Below are positions 1 to 6,484 of a DNA stretch of 9,234 bases, in pieces. The first letter of the stretch is position 1. Each line of letters opens with the position of its first letter. The stretch is from assembly GCA_035353335.1 (NCBI GenBank), contig DAOPZJ010000076.1, positions 1-9,234 of the forward strand, in the 5' to 3' direction. Source of the DNA: Oscillospiraceae bacterium. GTDB taxonomy: Bacteria > Bacillota > Clostridia > Oscillospirales > JAKOTC01. Below the pieces are notes generated by a model, which saw only the letters and a program-made list of their open reading frames with translations, was not told where the DNA came from and made no database searches. Both the position numbers and the translations under genes were made by a program.

Positions 1-1
1 T

Positions 2-361
2 GAGCGAAACACCTATATTTTTCAGCCCCGAAAGCTGGAAATCGATGAGATTGACGTGTTAGTCAATCATCAAAAGAACTGCACGATCATTCTTTCCAGT
101 TTGCGGATCGGGGAATGCACCGAGCTGAAAGAAAGCATCAAAAAACTGCGAAACGTCTATATGGACACCGCGGGGCTCAAAGACGGCCTCTTTACGGTCG
201 AACGGGCGATCGCGCTGGTCGGAGCCGACAAGCTGCTCTTTGCCTCCATGGCCCCGATCAACTGCGTAAACAGCACCCTGCTGTTAGTTCAAAGGGACGC
301 GCTTGCTGAAGGCGACAAGGAGAAGATCCTCAGTAAAAATGCCCGTAAGATTTACGGATAA
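2..361 (+). CDS. Amidohydrolase-fold protein, C-terminal 119 residues (5' end outside window)
   Basis: The frame is open from base 2 to a TAA at 359-361, so the gene starts left of the window. An internal GTG at 56 has no reason to be the real start. The fragment resembles the end of metal-dependent hydrolases of the amidohydrolase-related (COG2159-like) TIM-barrel family. It has an NVYMDTAGL strand (residues about 51-59), then VGADKLLFAS (73-82), then a closing helix DKEKILSKNARKIYG (105-119) that matches the usual EKILxxNARRL ending. Two family hallmarks are absent. The strand normally reading like 'iilaHlg' reads TIILSSLR, with Ser33 in the His position. The 'LLFGSDxP' motif reads LLFASMAP, with Met83 in place of the Asp. 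Catalysis may therefore be altered or lost. It converges on the operon at 425-3099. The family call is fairly firm; the substrate is unknown. Confidence 0.72.
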   Translation, partial: ERNTYIFQPRKLEIDEIDVLVNHQKNCTIILSSLRIGECTELKESIKKLRNVYMDTAGLKDGLFTVERAIALVGADKLLFASMAPINCVNSTLLLVQRDALAEGDKEKILSKNARKIYG

Positions 362-371
362 ATATCGCAGG

Positions 372-404
372 GCCGGAGAGAGGGTTTCCTCTCCGGCTTT
401 TTTT
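372..404 (+). terminator. Rho-independent terminator of the amidohydrolase-like gene
   Basis: A perfect 9-bp GC-rich stem (GCCGGAGAG at 372-380 pairing with CTCTCCGGC at 389-397) with an 8-nt loop is followed by seven Ts (398-404). It lies 11 nt after the stop codon. The minus-strand reading has no T-run on its far side, so it mainly serves the plus strand. Confidence 0.9.
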
Positions 405-443
405 ATGCCTTGAAAGGCCTGTTTTTACGCCTTGAAAGGCCTG
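400..443. repeat. 22-bp tandem duplication across the terminator tail and propeller-gene stop
   Basis: Bases 400-421 and 422-443 are the same 22-bp unit, back to back, with one difference (T406 versus C428). Each unit is five Ts followed by a core that contains the short palindrome GCCTTGAAAGGC. The right copy encodes the last residues (RPFKA) and TAA stop of the minus-strand propeller gene. The left copy lies just past that stop and shares its Ts with the terminator T-run of the facing gene. It looks like a recent local slippage or duplication event. Confidence 0.9.
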
Positions 444-2233
444 CGGAAAAGCTCTCCGTGCTGGCTGAACCAGAGATTGCCCGCCTCGTCAAAGACGGCG
501 GAGTGCACTTCCATGCCGTGCGGGTCCTTTTCGGGGCCGAAGATGGCAACGGGCAGAAGCGCTTTCTCAAGGATCTCTCCTTTTTCAATATCGACAACGT
601 AAAGATACCGCTGAGTAAAGACCAGCGCCTCATTCCCGCAGGGGGCATCCCCACGAGGGAGGGCAAACGTGCATTTGGTTTCGACGGGGATCCGCGCAAG
701 CTCTTTGAAGCTGTTCTTATCGTAAATGCCGATCGCGGTGCGGAAGCCGACGATCAGCTTGTCCCCGACGACCGCCGTCGTAAACGGTTCGGGGATCAGC
801 CCTTTTTCAAAGACCGTCTGCCGCTCGATTAGCCCGTCGGTGTTTACCGCGCAAAGCACCATCTGTTTGTCCTTCTGTTCGGGCAGACCGTTGCCGGCCG
901 GAACCGTCGTCAGATACATCAGCCGTTCATCACAGGCCAGTCCGCCGAAGGCAAGACCCGGGATGAGGTCTTTATAGACCTTTGCCTCACAGGTCGTCGG
1001 GTCAATGCGGGTCATTCCGCCGCCGTAAAACCCATAAGGGGCCATCCATGCCGTCCAGAAGGCGCCGTCCGGTCCCTTGACGCTCTTTCCGCTGGGCCTG
1101 ATAAAAATTTCGGGCCCGGCGGTGAAAACCGTCCTTGGGTTTACATTCTCGATCTGATTCCAGGGCTGAGCGGGGTCATAGACAATATGGTCCCCGCCCG
1201 AATAGGCGGCCATGAAGAGCTTGCCTTTGATGGGCACGATGCTGTAGACCTCGCCGCCGCGGTCGCAGACCATATCGGAATTCCAATCGGCACCGGTTTC
1301 GGGGTCATAAGAAAAAATGGTCTGCCCCAAAGCGCTAGCGCCCCAGAGCTTATGATCGTGCCGGGTCAGTTCCAAAATGGCGGTGGAAGGGGTCTCAACA
1401 CGGAGTTTCATATATTCCGGTTTCTCCGCGCCCGGGCGGAGGACAAAATACTGCTGCCCGCGGGTGCCGTAAACCGTACCGTCCTCTTCCCGGACGCAGA
1501 TCCGGCAGGAATCGTTCAAACGGCTGTCGGGCTGAAATTCTTTGCCCGAGAGGTCTTTTTCTATTTTTTTGTTGGTTTTGAGGTCATAATATTCCCGTTT
1601 CCCATGCTTGTCGACCGCGATAAAATCGGGATAGACCTCCCGGATATAAGCGTCGGAATCCAACGTGCTCCAGCTTTCGGACTTTATATCCCAAACCCGT
1701 ATCTCCTTGTGATCATAACCGATGCTGACGTAAATGCGGCCGTACGGGTCGCCGTATACCATCCTCGAATAGAGGTTCTGTTCGTTTTCGCTCGCGCGCG
1801 AAAGATCCGCGAGTGTATGCGCTTCGGGGTCATATCGCAAAAGCCGGCATCCCGGCCAGGTGCCGCCGTAGACCATGCCGTCGCTGCCGGCCGCCAGATT
1901 CCAGATATAGAGTTCCCCCGGAACAGACAGGGACTTCGCCCAGCTGCGGGTTTTGAGGTCCAGACAGTGCAGATACCCTTTTTGGGCGCAGGTGCCGACC
2001 AAAATCTTTTCGTCATTCAGATTGAAGAGCGCCCATGCGCCCTCGTCGCCCGGCATCTCCAGCAGCTCTCCGGCTTCGGCGTTTTCGGGGTCCGCGATGA
2101 TCAAAATCCCCGTTCTTCCGGCGGCCAGACTGTTCATCACCAACTTCTTGCGCCCGTCGAGCGGGTCTTTGAACGCGATCATGCTCATAAAACAAAAGTT
2201 TTTGCAGGGCTCCGCGATTTTCTGAAACTCCAT
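425..2233 (-). CDS. Beta-propeller protein (PQQ/NHL/kelch-like repeats), function unknown
   Basis: A 602-residue protein built almost wholly of short beta-strand repeats. Blade-like segments end in motifs such as RYDP (133-136), VWDIKSESW (180-188), FSYDP (307-311), IVYDP (350-354), TRIDP (408-412), IGIYDK (501-506) and YVVDIEKGE (545-553), separated by VYG, LWGAS and KLFMAAYSG-type strands. About ten to twelve such segments are visible, enough for one large or two smaller propellers. There is no signal peptide or membrane segment, so it is probably cytoplasmic. The ATG overlaps the TAA of the upstream cysteine-hydrolase gene (TAATG), with AAAGGGA about 9 nt upstream, which implies translational coupling and a shared process. 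No catalytic motif is recognisable. It could be a lyase-like or ligand-binding propeller. The fold is likely, the function unknown. Confidence 0.75.
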   Translation of the reverse strand: MEFQKIAEPCKNFCFMSMIAFKDPLDGRKKLVMNSLAAGRTGILIIADPENAEAGELLEMPGDEGAWALFNLNDEKILVGTCAQKGYLHCLDLKTRSWAKSLSVPGELYIWNLAAGSDGMVYGGTWPGCRLLRYDPEAHTLADLSRASENEQNLYSRMVYGDPYGRIYVSIGYDHKEIRVWDIKSESWSTLDSDAYIREVYPDFIAVDKHGKREYYDLKTNKKIEKDLSGKEFQPDSRLNDSCRICVREEDGTVYGTRGQQYFVLRPGAEKPEYMKLRVETPSTAILELTRHDHKLWGASALGQTIFSYDPETGADWNSDMVCDRGGEVYSIVPIKGKLFMAAYSGGDHIVYDPAQPWNQIENVNPRTVFTAGPEIFIRPSGKSVKGPDGAFWTAWMAPYGFYGGGMTRIDPTTCEAKVYKDLIPGLAFGGLACDERLMYLTTVPAGNGLPEQKDKQMVLCAVNTDGLIERQTVFEKGLIPEPFTTAVVGDKLIVGFRTAIGIYDKNSFKELARIPVETKCTFALPRGDAPCGNEALVFTQRYLYVVDIEKGEILEKALLPVAIFGPEKDPHGMEVHSAVFDEAGNLWFSQHGELFRRPFKA

Positions 2234-3099
2234 TAAAAATAATCCCTTTCCAAATCGTTATCGGCGGGCAGACTTTTGATCATCCGGAAAATATCGTCCG
2301 CGTCATAGACAAAACCGAACATCATGGCGGTCATCCAGAGGGCGGTTTCTTTGTGCTCCTCAAAACGGACGGATTCTTTGCGCTCCACGGCCGTCACCGC
2401 CTGACGGACGGCCGAACACTGAAAGCCCCGGCGGCCCATATCCGCCATACCGGCGGGGGAATACTGCAGACAGTAATTGATGGCAAAACCGGTATATATC
2501 AGGTGGTTGACGCCGTCTGCCGCGGCGACCGCAAAAAGCTCTCCTGCGTTTTTCACGACGGGTTCCGCACCGAGCGGCCTGACCGAGGGGATAAAGCCGA
2601 TACGACCAAAGCCCCTGTCCACATCCGCTTTGTTGCGGCGGCCCGGGAAAGAATAATCCGCTTTAAAAGCGTCCCGTTCCCGCAGGGTCCGGTCGGCGGG
2701 GATCCGCGGGAGAGCCGGAGCCGGCTGACCGGCAAGGTCCTCTGCCCGTTTGGTTCCGGGGAGGCCGGCATAATATGTCCCGTCCGCGACGGTGTCCGCG
2801 ACCGTGTCGCTGACGACGTGATAAATCTTAAATCCGTGCGCTCTCGCGGCCGCCAGCAGGTCTTTTAAAACACCGTCGGCAATCTGACGGGCGCGGGGGA
2901 TGTATTCGACCGCGCGGTGCCAGCCGGGGAACTCTTCACGGGTTCCCGCATCCCAGGCATGCATCACGACAAGAGCCGTTTTGTCCGTATCGACGGGCAG
3001 GGCGGCTTTTTTCCACCCGCCGTATCCCTCGCCGGGATACTCAAGGGTAAAATCGGCGTCAAACTGCTGATAATACGACGCCGTAACCATCGTCACCAT
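2233..3099 (-). CDS. Isochorismatase-family (cysteine hydrolase) fold protein
   Basis: A 288-residue protein. Family signs are the first strand TALVVMHAWD (41-50), the helix and strand LLAAARAHGFKIYHVV (81-96), and the hallmark HLIYTGFAINYCLQYS (199-214), where Cys210 matches the nucleophile of isochorismatase and nicotinamidase-like hydrolases and precedes the usual helix and 'MGRRGF' turn. The Asp normally ending the first strand (ALLVIDMQ) is replaced by His47, so the usual Asp-Lys-Cys triad is not intact. A DTVADTVAD tandem repeat sits at 98-106. The start at 3099 is preferred. It has AGGGGG 7 nt upstream and lies just after the promoter at 3126-3154, whereas the longer frame to 3231 would begin upstream of that promoter and run into a terminator. 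It is the first gene of a two-gene operon with the propeller gene. Amide hydrolysis is plausible, but the substrate is unknown. Confidence 0.8.
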   Translation of the reverse strand: MVTMVTASYYQQFDADFTLEYPGEGYGGWKKAALPVDTDKTALVVMHAWDAGTREEFPGWHRAVEYIPRARQIADGVLKDLLAAARAHGFKIYHVVSDTVADTVADGTYYAGLPGTKRAEDLAGQPAPALPRIPADRTLRERDAFKADYSFPGRRNKADVDRGFGRIGFIPSVRPLGAEPVVKNAGELFAVAAADGVNHLIYTGFAINYCLQYSPAGMADMGRRGFQCSAVRQAVTAVERKESVRFEEHKETALWMTAMMFGFVYDADDIFRMIKSLPADNDLERDYF

Positions 3100-3125
3100 T
3101 CGGCTTCCCCCTTCCCATGGTGCAC

Positions 3126-3154
3126 ATTTTAGCATGGTGTGCTGCTTTTTACAA
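3126..3154 (-). promoter_or_regulatory. Sigma-A-type promoter for the cysteine hydrolase-propeller operon
   Basis: Read on the minus strand: -35 TTGTAA (3154-3149), 17-bp spacer, -10 TAAAAT (3131-3126) preceded by an extended TG (TGC). The start of transcription would fall near 3119, giving a leader of about 20 nt with AGGGGG before the ATG at 3099. This sets the start codon of the first gene. Confidence 0.7.
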
Positions 3155-3187
3155 TAAAATTTCAATATATAAAAGCCCCTATTAATT

Positions 3188-3223
3188 AAAAAGCCCGTAA
3201 ACCGCATGGTTACGAGCTTTTTT
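3188..3223 (-). terminator. Terminator of the ferritin-like gene
   Basis: AAAAAGCCCGTAA (3188-3200) pairs with TTACGAGCTTTTT (3210-3222), with ACC/GGT able to extend the stem around a GCAT loop. The single non-Watson-Crick pair is C-A in plus-strand RNA but G-U in minus-strand RNA. It therefore folds better on the minus strand, in line with termination of the gene ending at 3319. T-runs on both sides would allow two-way use. Confidence 0.75.
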
Positions 3224-3318
3224 GTGATCACATGTGCGCTAATGAATAATGTGTGTTAAAAAACTTGAAATCTGTTAAAGGCATTGCTTTGAAAGGAATG
3301 CGCATGCGATCAAACCCG

Positions 3319-3804
3319 TCAATACTCTTCGCGGTTACCGAATTCGGCGTTTTCAACCCAGTCCTTGGGTCTTCTGAGCAAAGTGATCAATTCATTAAAA
3401 AGGGCAAAGTGATCCTGTTCCTGTTTGACCAAGAACTTCATCAGCTGCTTGACTTGCTTATCCTTAGCTTCGATCAGCATCTTCTGATACAGATCGATGC
3501 TTTTTTGCTCCATATCAAGCGCGACCGCATATACCTCCAATTGACCCGGCACAACTTCCGCCTCCCGCTTGTAATCGTCTTTGCCCGAAAACAAGTCGGT
3601 CTGTTCGGCATTTAGGATGTCATCACTGATTGAAGAATCTGAAGAAATATCTTTTTTTCTCAACAAATCAGCATGCTTTTTTTCGGTCTCGGCCAACAAA
3701 AGAAACGCGCGCTGCAATGAGGTCCCTTTGTTAAGCGCTGCTTGTTTTAAATAGTACTGCTCTCCGTCAGTTTCCATTTGAATGGCAAAGGTCAGCGTAC
3801 TCAT
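3319..3804 (-). CDS. Ferritin-like diiron protein (rubrerythrin family, no rubredoxin domain)
   Basis: A 161-residue four-helix-bundle protein. Likely diiron ligands occur in two symmetric sets: Glu11 (METDGEQYY), Glu41 and His44 (EKKH), then Glu99 (DMEQKSIDLY), Glu129 and His132 (EQDH). The tail PKDWVENAEFGNREEY is typical of rubrerythrin-like proteins. The C-terminal Cys-x-x-Cys rubredoxin domain of full rubrerythrins is absent, so this is a stand-alone ferritin-like domain. Relatives act in peroxide detoxification or iron handling in anaerobes; the exact role here is inferred. The second ATG (3804) is chosen because AGGAGG lies 9 nt upstream. The ATG at 3810 has only 3 nt of spacing. It is a single-gene unit with its own promoter and terminator, and its base composition is AT-richer than tex. 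Confidence 0.85.
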   Translation of the reverse strand: MSTLTFAIQMETDGEQYYLKQAALNKGTSLQRAFLLLAETEKKHADLLRKKDISSDSSISDDILNAEQTDLFSGKDDYKREAEVVPGQLEVYAVALDMEQKSIDLYQKMLIEAKDKQVKQLMKFLVKQEQDHFALFNELITLLRRPKDWVENAEFGNREEY

Positions 3805-3863
3805 AAACATTCTCCTCCTCGTTCTTCACGAATTCATTCAAAAAGATCATATCGGCTTTAGAT

Positions 3864-3893
3864 CATTATACGGATAATGGTTGCAGTTTGCAA
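3864..3893 (-). promoter_or_regulatory. Promoter of the ferritin-like gene with a palindrome over the -10
   Basis: Minus strand: -35 TTGCAA (3893-3888), 17-bp spacer, perfect -10 TATAAT (3870-3865). Transcription would start near 3858, leaving a leader of about 55 nt. Overlapping the -10 is an inverted repeat CATTAT-N4-ATAATG (3864-3879) that could be an operator. It does not fit the PerR or Fur consensus closely enough to name a regulator. Confidence 0.7.
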
Positions 3894-4097
3894 TAGGCGA
3901 AGAATTCTCCGCTTATTTCGCGGTGAAAGATCTTAAAGGGATTCAGCGTTATATAAATGATGGGGTTCTGCTCTTTCTTTATTTCTTTTCCTCAGAGGCA
4001 GACCATGACATATCTTTTCTGTGCGGTTCATTCAGCTTATCCGACAACTGCAATATAATTCAAAAACACTCACTTGAGAAATGCAGCCCCTTGCTTC
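3894..4097. other. Divergent intergenic stretch, no gene seen
   Basis: Between the promoter of the ferritin-like gene and the tex promoter are about 200 bases of AT-rich sequence. An open plus-strand frame (3881-4216) crosses it and the tex promoter and enters tex, but it has no ribosome binding site and no recognisable protein. No tRNA, riboswitch or strong hairpin was found by eye. Confidence 0.5.
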
Positions 4098-4126
4098 TTG
4101 CAAACCGGGGACAAACATGGTATGCT
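4098..4126 (+). promoter_or_regulatory. Promoter of tex
   Basis: -35 TTGCAA (4098-4103), exactly 17 bp, then -10 TATGCT (4121-4126) with an extended TGG just before it. Transcription would begin near 4133, giving a leader of about 28 nt with AAGAGGT ahead of the GTG start at 4161. Confidence 0.65.
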
Positions 4127-4160
4127 GTCATCAAAAAGAAGGAATCAAGAGGTAACAATC

Positions 4161-6329
4161 GTGGAACAATATCTCGCTTTATCAACGGAATTCAAGCTCA
4201 GACCGGAGCATGTTAAAAATATCATCGCCCTGATCGACGACGGAAACACCATCCCGTTTATCGCGCGCTACCGCAAGGAGATGACCGGCTCCTGCGATGA
4301 TCAGGTGCTGCGCGAACTCGCCGACCGCCTGCAGTATCTGCGCGCGTTCGAAGAACGCAGGCAAAAAATCAAAGAGAGCATCACCGAGCAGGGCAAAATG
4401 ACTGAAGAGCTGGCGGCGGAAATCGAAAAAGCCGCGACGATGTCGGTGCTCGAAGACCTTTATCGCCCTTATAAGCAAAAACGCCGCACCCGCGCGACCA
4501 TCGCGAAAGAAAAAGGGCTGGAACCACTGGCGGAACTCATCCTGAAACAGGATAACGGCGGCGATTTATCCGTCGCTTTGCCGTTTATCAATCCGGAGCT
4601 TTCCGTCAATACCGCCGAAGAGGCCGTCGAGGGCGCGAAGGACATCATCGCCGAACTCATTTCCGACGACCCGAAACTGCGCGGGCAGCTCCGCGATCTG
4701 ATCAAAAGAAGCGGCGTGATCACCTCCCGCGCGGAAAAGACCGAAGAGAATCAGGGCTCGGTCTACGAGATGTACGCCGCATACTCCGAACCGGTCAGCA
4801 AGATACCGAGTCACCGGATCTTAGCCATCAACCGCGGCGAGCGGGAAAAGTTTTTGAAGGTGGACGTCGAAATTGCCGACGGCTTGGCGTTATCGCCGAT
4901 CTGCACGGCTTACGTAAAAGGAACCTCACTGTTGTCCGAATGGGTGCGGCAGGCGGCCGAAGACGCCTGGGACCGCTTGATCAAGCCGTCCGTGGACCGT
5001 GAAATCCGCGCCGAACTGACCGACACCGCCAATCAGCAGGCGATCTCGATGTTCGCGCTGAACCTGAAACCGCTGCTGCTTTCCCCTCCGATCAAGGGGA
5101 AAACCGTATTGGGCTTCGACCCCGCCTACCGCACCGGCTGCAAAATCGCCGTCGTCGACCCGACGGGAAAAGTGCTCGACACGACCGTGGTCTATCCCAC
5201 CCCGCCGCACAACAAAACAGAGGAAGCCAAACGGGAGCTTAAATACCTCATTAAAAAGCACAACGTCGAAGTCATCGCGATCGGAAACGGCACGGCCTCC
5301 AAAGAATCCGAAATCTTTATCGCCTCGCTGATTAAAGAAGCGGACACGCCGTTATCCTATATGGTCGTCAACGAGGCGGGCGCCTCGGTCTATTCCGCCT
5401 CCAAACTGGGCGCCGCCGAATTCCCCGAATTTGACGTCTCGCTCAGAAGCGCCGTCTCCATCGCCCGCCGGCTGCAGGACCCGCTCGCCGAGCTTGTCAA
5501 GATCGATCCCAAATCCATCGGGGTAGGGCAGTACCAGCATGATATGCCAGCCGCCCGGCTGGACAGCGAGCTCACGGGCGTGGTCGAGGACTGCGTCAAC
5601 AGCGTCGGCGTCGATCTGAACACCGCTTCCGCCTCACTGCTCACCTATGTCTCCGGTCTCGGCGCCGCCGTCGCCTCCAATGTGGTGGCGTACCGGGATG
5701 AAAACGGCCCCTTCGCTTCCCGCCCGGCGCTGAAAAAGGTGCCGAAGCTCGGCCCGAAAGCTTACGAGCAGGCCGCGGGATTTCTGCGCATACCGGGCGC
5801 CAAAAACGTCCTTGACAATACATCGGTTCATCCGGAATCCTACGATGCCGCCAAAATGATGTTGGACCGGTTCGGGATGACGGTCTCCGATCTCACCTCC
5901 GAAAAAATTCAAACGCTCCCTTCTATGATCAGGGAAACGGGAGAATCGAAAGTGGCGCAGGCGGTCGGCGTCGGCGTCCCGACCCTGCGCGACATCCTCG
6001 CCGAATTGATGAAGCCGGGCCGCGATATCCGCGACGAGCTGCCGCCTCCGCTGCTCAGAAGCGATATTTTGAGCATGGAAGACCTTGTCCCCGGCATGGA
6101 GCTGACGGGAACGGTCAGAAACGTCATCGACTTCGGGGTCTTTGTCGATATCGGCGTCCATCAGGACGGTCTGGTCCACATCTCCGAGCTGACCGACCGT
6201 TATATCAGGCACCCGTCGGAGGTGGTCAAGGTGGGCGATATCGTGAAAGTTTACGTCCTCTCGGCGGATCCGGTAAAGAAGCGGATATCCCTGTCCATGA
6301 AAAAGCGCCCGGTGCCGAACAGCAAATAA
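4161..6329 (+). CDS. tex: Tex family RNA-binding transcription accessory protein
   Basis: A 722-residue protein, normal for the Tex (YhgF/YdcI) family. The N-terminal region has the signature NTIPFIARYRKEMTGSCDD (about 31-49) and the helical segment VLEDLYRPYKQKRRT (about 96-110). A YqgF/RNase H-like domain starts near 313 (KTVLGFDPAYRTGCKIAVVD). Helix-hairpin-helix segments lie around 483-570 (GVDLNTAS, VSGLGAAVA, VPKLGPKAYEQAAGFLRI). A C-terminal S1 RNA-binding domain covers about 645-717 (GTVRNVIDFGVFVDIG...GLVHISELTD). Tex binds nucleic acid and affects transcription and gene expression in several bacteria. The GTG at 4161 is chosen because AAGAGGT lies 7 nt upstream and the protein then begins VEQYLALSTEF as in relatives. 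An ATG at 4074 in frame lies upstream of the promoter and adds 29 unlikely residues. It is a single-gene unit, GC-rich compared with both neighbours. Confidence 0.95.
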   Translation: MEQYLALSTEFKLRPEHVKNIIALIDDGNTIPFIARYRKEMTGSCDDQVLRELADRLQYLRAFEERRQKIKESITEQGKMTEELAAEIEKAATMSVLEDLYRPYKQKRRTRATIAKEKGLEPLAELILKQDNGGDLSVALPFINPELSVNTAEEAVEGAKDIIAELISDDPKLRGQLRDLIKRSGVITSRAEKTEENQGSVYEMYAAYSEPVSKIPSHRILAINRGEREKFLKVDVEIADGLALSPICTAYVKGTSLLSEWVRQAAEDAWDRLIKPSVDREIRAELTDTANQQAISMFALNLKPLLLSPPIKGKTVLGFDPAYRTGCKIAVVDPTGKVLDTTVVYPTPPHNKTEEAKRELKYLIKKHNVEVIAIGNGTASKESEIFIASLIKEADTPLSYMVVNEAGASVYSASKLGAAEFPEFDVSLRSAVSIARRLQDPLAELVKIDPKSIGVGQYQHDMPAARLDSELTGVVEDCVNSVGVDLNTASASLLTYVSGLGAAVASNVVAYRDENGPFASRPALKKVPKLGPKAYEQAAGFLRIPGAKNVLDNTSVHPESYDAAKMMLDRFGMTVSDLTSEKIQTLPSMIRETGESKVAQAVGVGVPTLRDILAELMKPGRDIRDELPPPLLRSDILSMEDLVPGMELTGTVRNVIDFGVFVDIGVHQDGLVHISELTDRYIRHPSEVVKVGDIVKVYVLSADPVKKRISLSMKKRPVPNSK

Positions 6330-6359
6330 CCGAACAAATCCGACAAATTCACACCCAAT

Positions 6360-6436
6360 CAAAAAGCCCGTAACCTTTCGGTTCGCGGGCCTTTTTTCGT
6401 GGGCTGCAATTTGGCCCAAAGGGCAGGAGTTTGAAA
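6360..6436 (+). repeat. Dispersed terminator-linked repeat, copy A
   Basis: The left edge CAAAAAGCCCGTA (6360-6372) and a 36-bp tail (6401-6436, starting GGGCTGCAATTTGG and ending AGGAGTTTGAAA) recur at 8591-8675, with only the hairpin interior differing. The two tails differ at one base (C6415 versus G8654). In this copy the hairpin also serves as the tex/htpG terminator. Confidence 0.85.
6361..6397. terminator. Bidirectional terminator between tex and htpG
   Basis: GCCCG (6366-6370) pairs with CGGGC (6386-6390), and inside it AACC pairs with GGTT around a TTTC loop. A run of six Ts follows on the plus strand, and the A-run at 6361-6365 gives five Ts on the minus strand. It sits between two converging genes: 32 nt after tex, and about 90 nt past the htpG stop. 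Confidence 0.8.
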
Positions 6437-6484
6437 ATTATCTCCGTGTTGGACAGCCCTGCTTTTTATTTGCGGAAGAAATAA

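Noticed and set aside
410..832. Plus-strand frames inside the propeller gene (also 1187-2236)
   Set aside because: These are shadows of the minus-strand gene, with no start signals and low-complexity, unprotein-like composition.
3100..3231. N-terminal extension of the cysteine hydrolase
   Set aside because: It would start upstream of the promoter and next to a terminator. The ATG at 3099 has a strong ribosome binding site.
3281..3301. Near-palindrome GCATTGCTTTGAAAGGAATGC as the terminator of the ferritin-like gene
   Set aside because: There is no T-run next to it on the minus strand. The hairpin at 3188-3223 is a better terminator.
3881..4216. Plus-strand open frame of 111 codons upstream of tex
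   Set aside because: It has no ribosome binding site, crosses the tex promoter and start, and its product has no recognisable fold.
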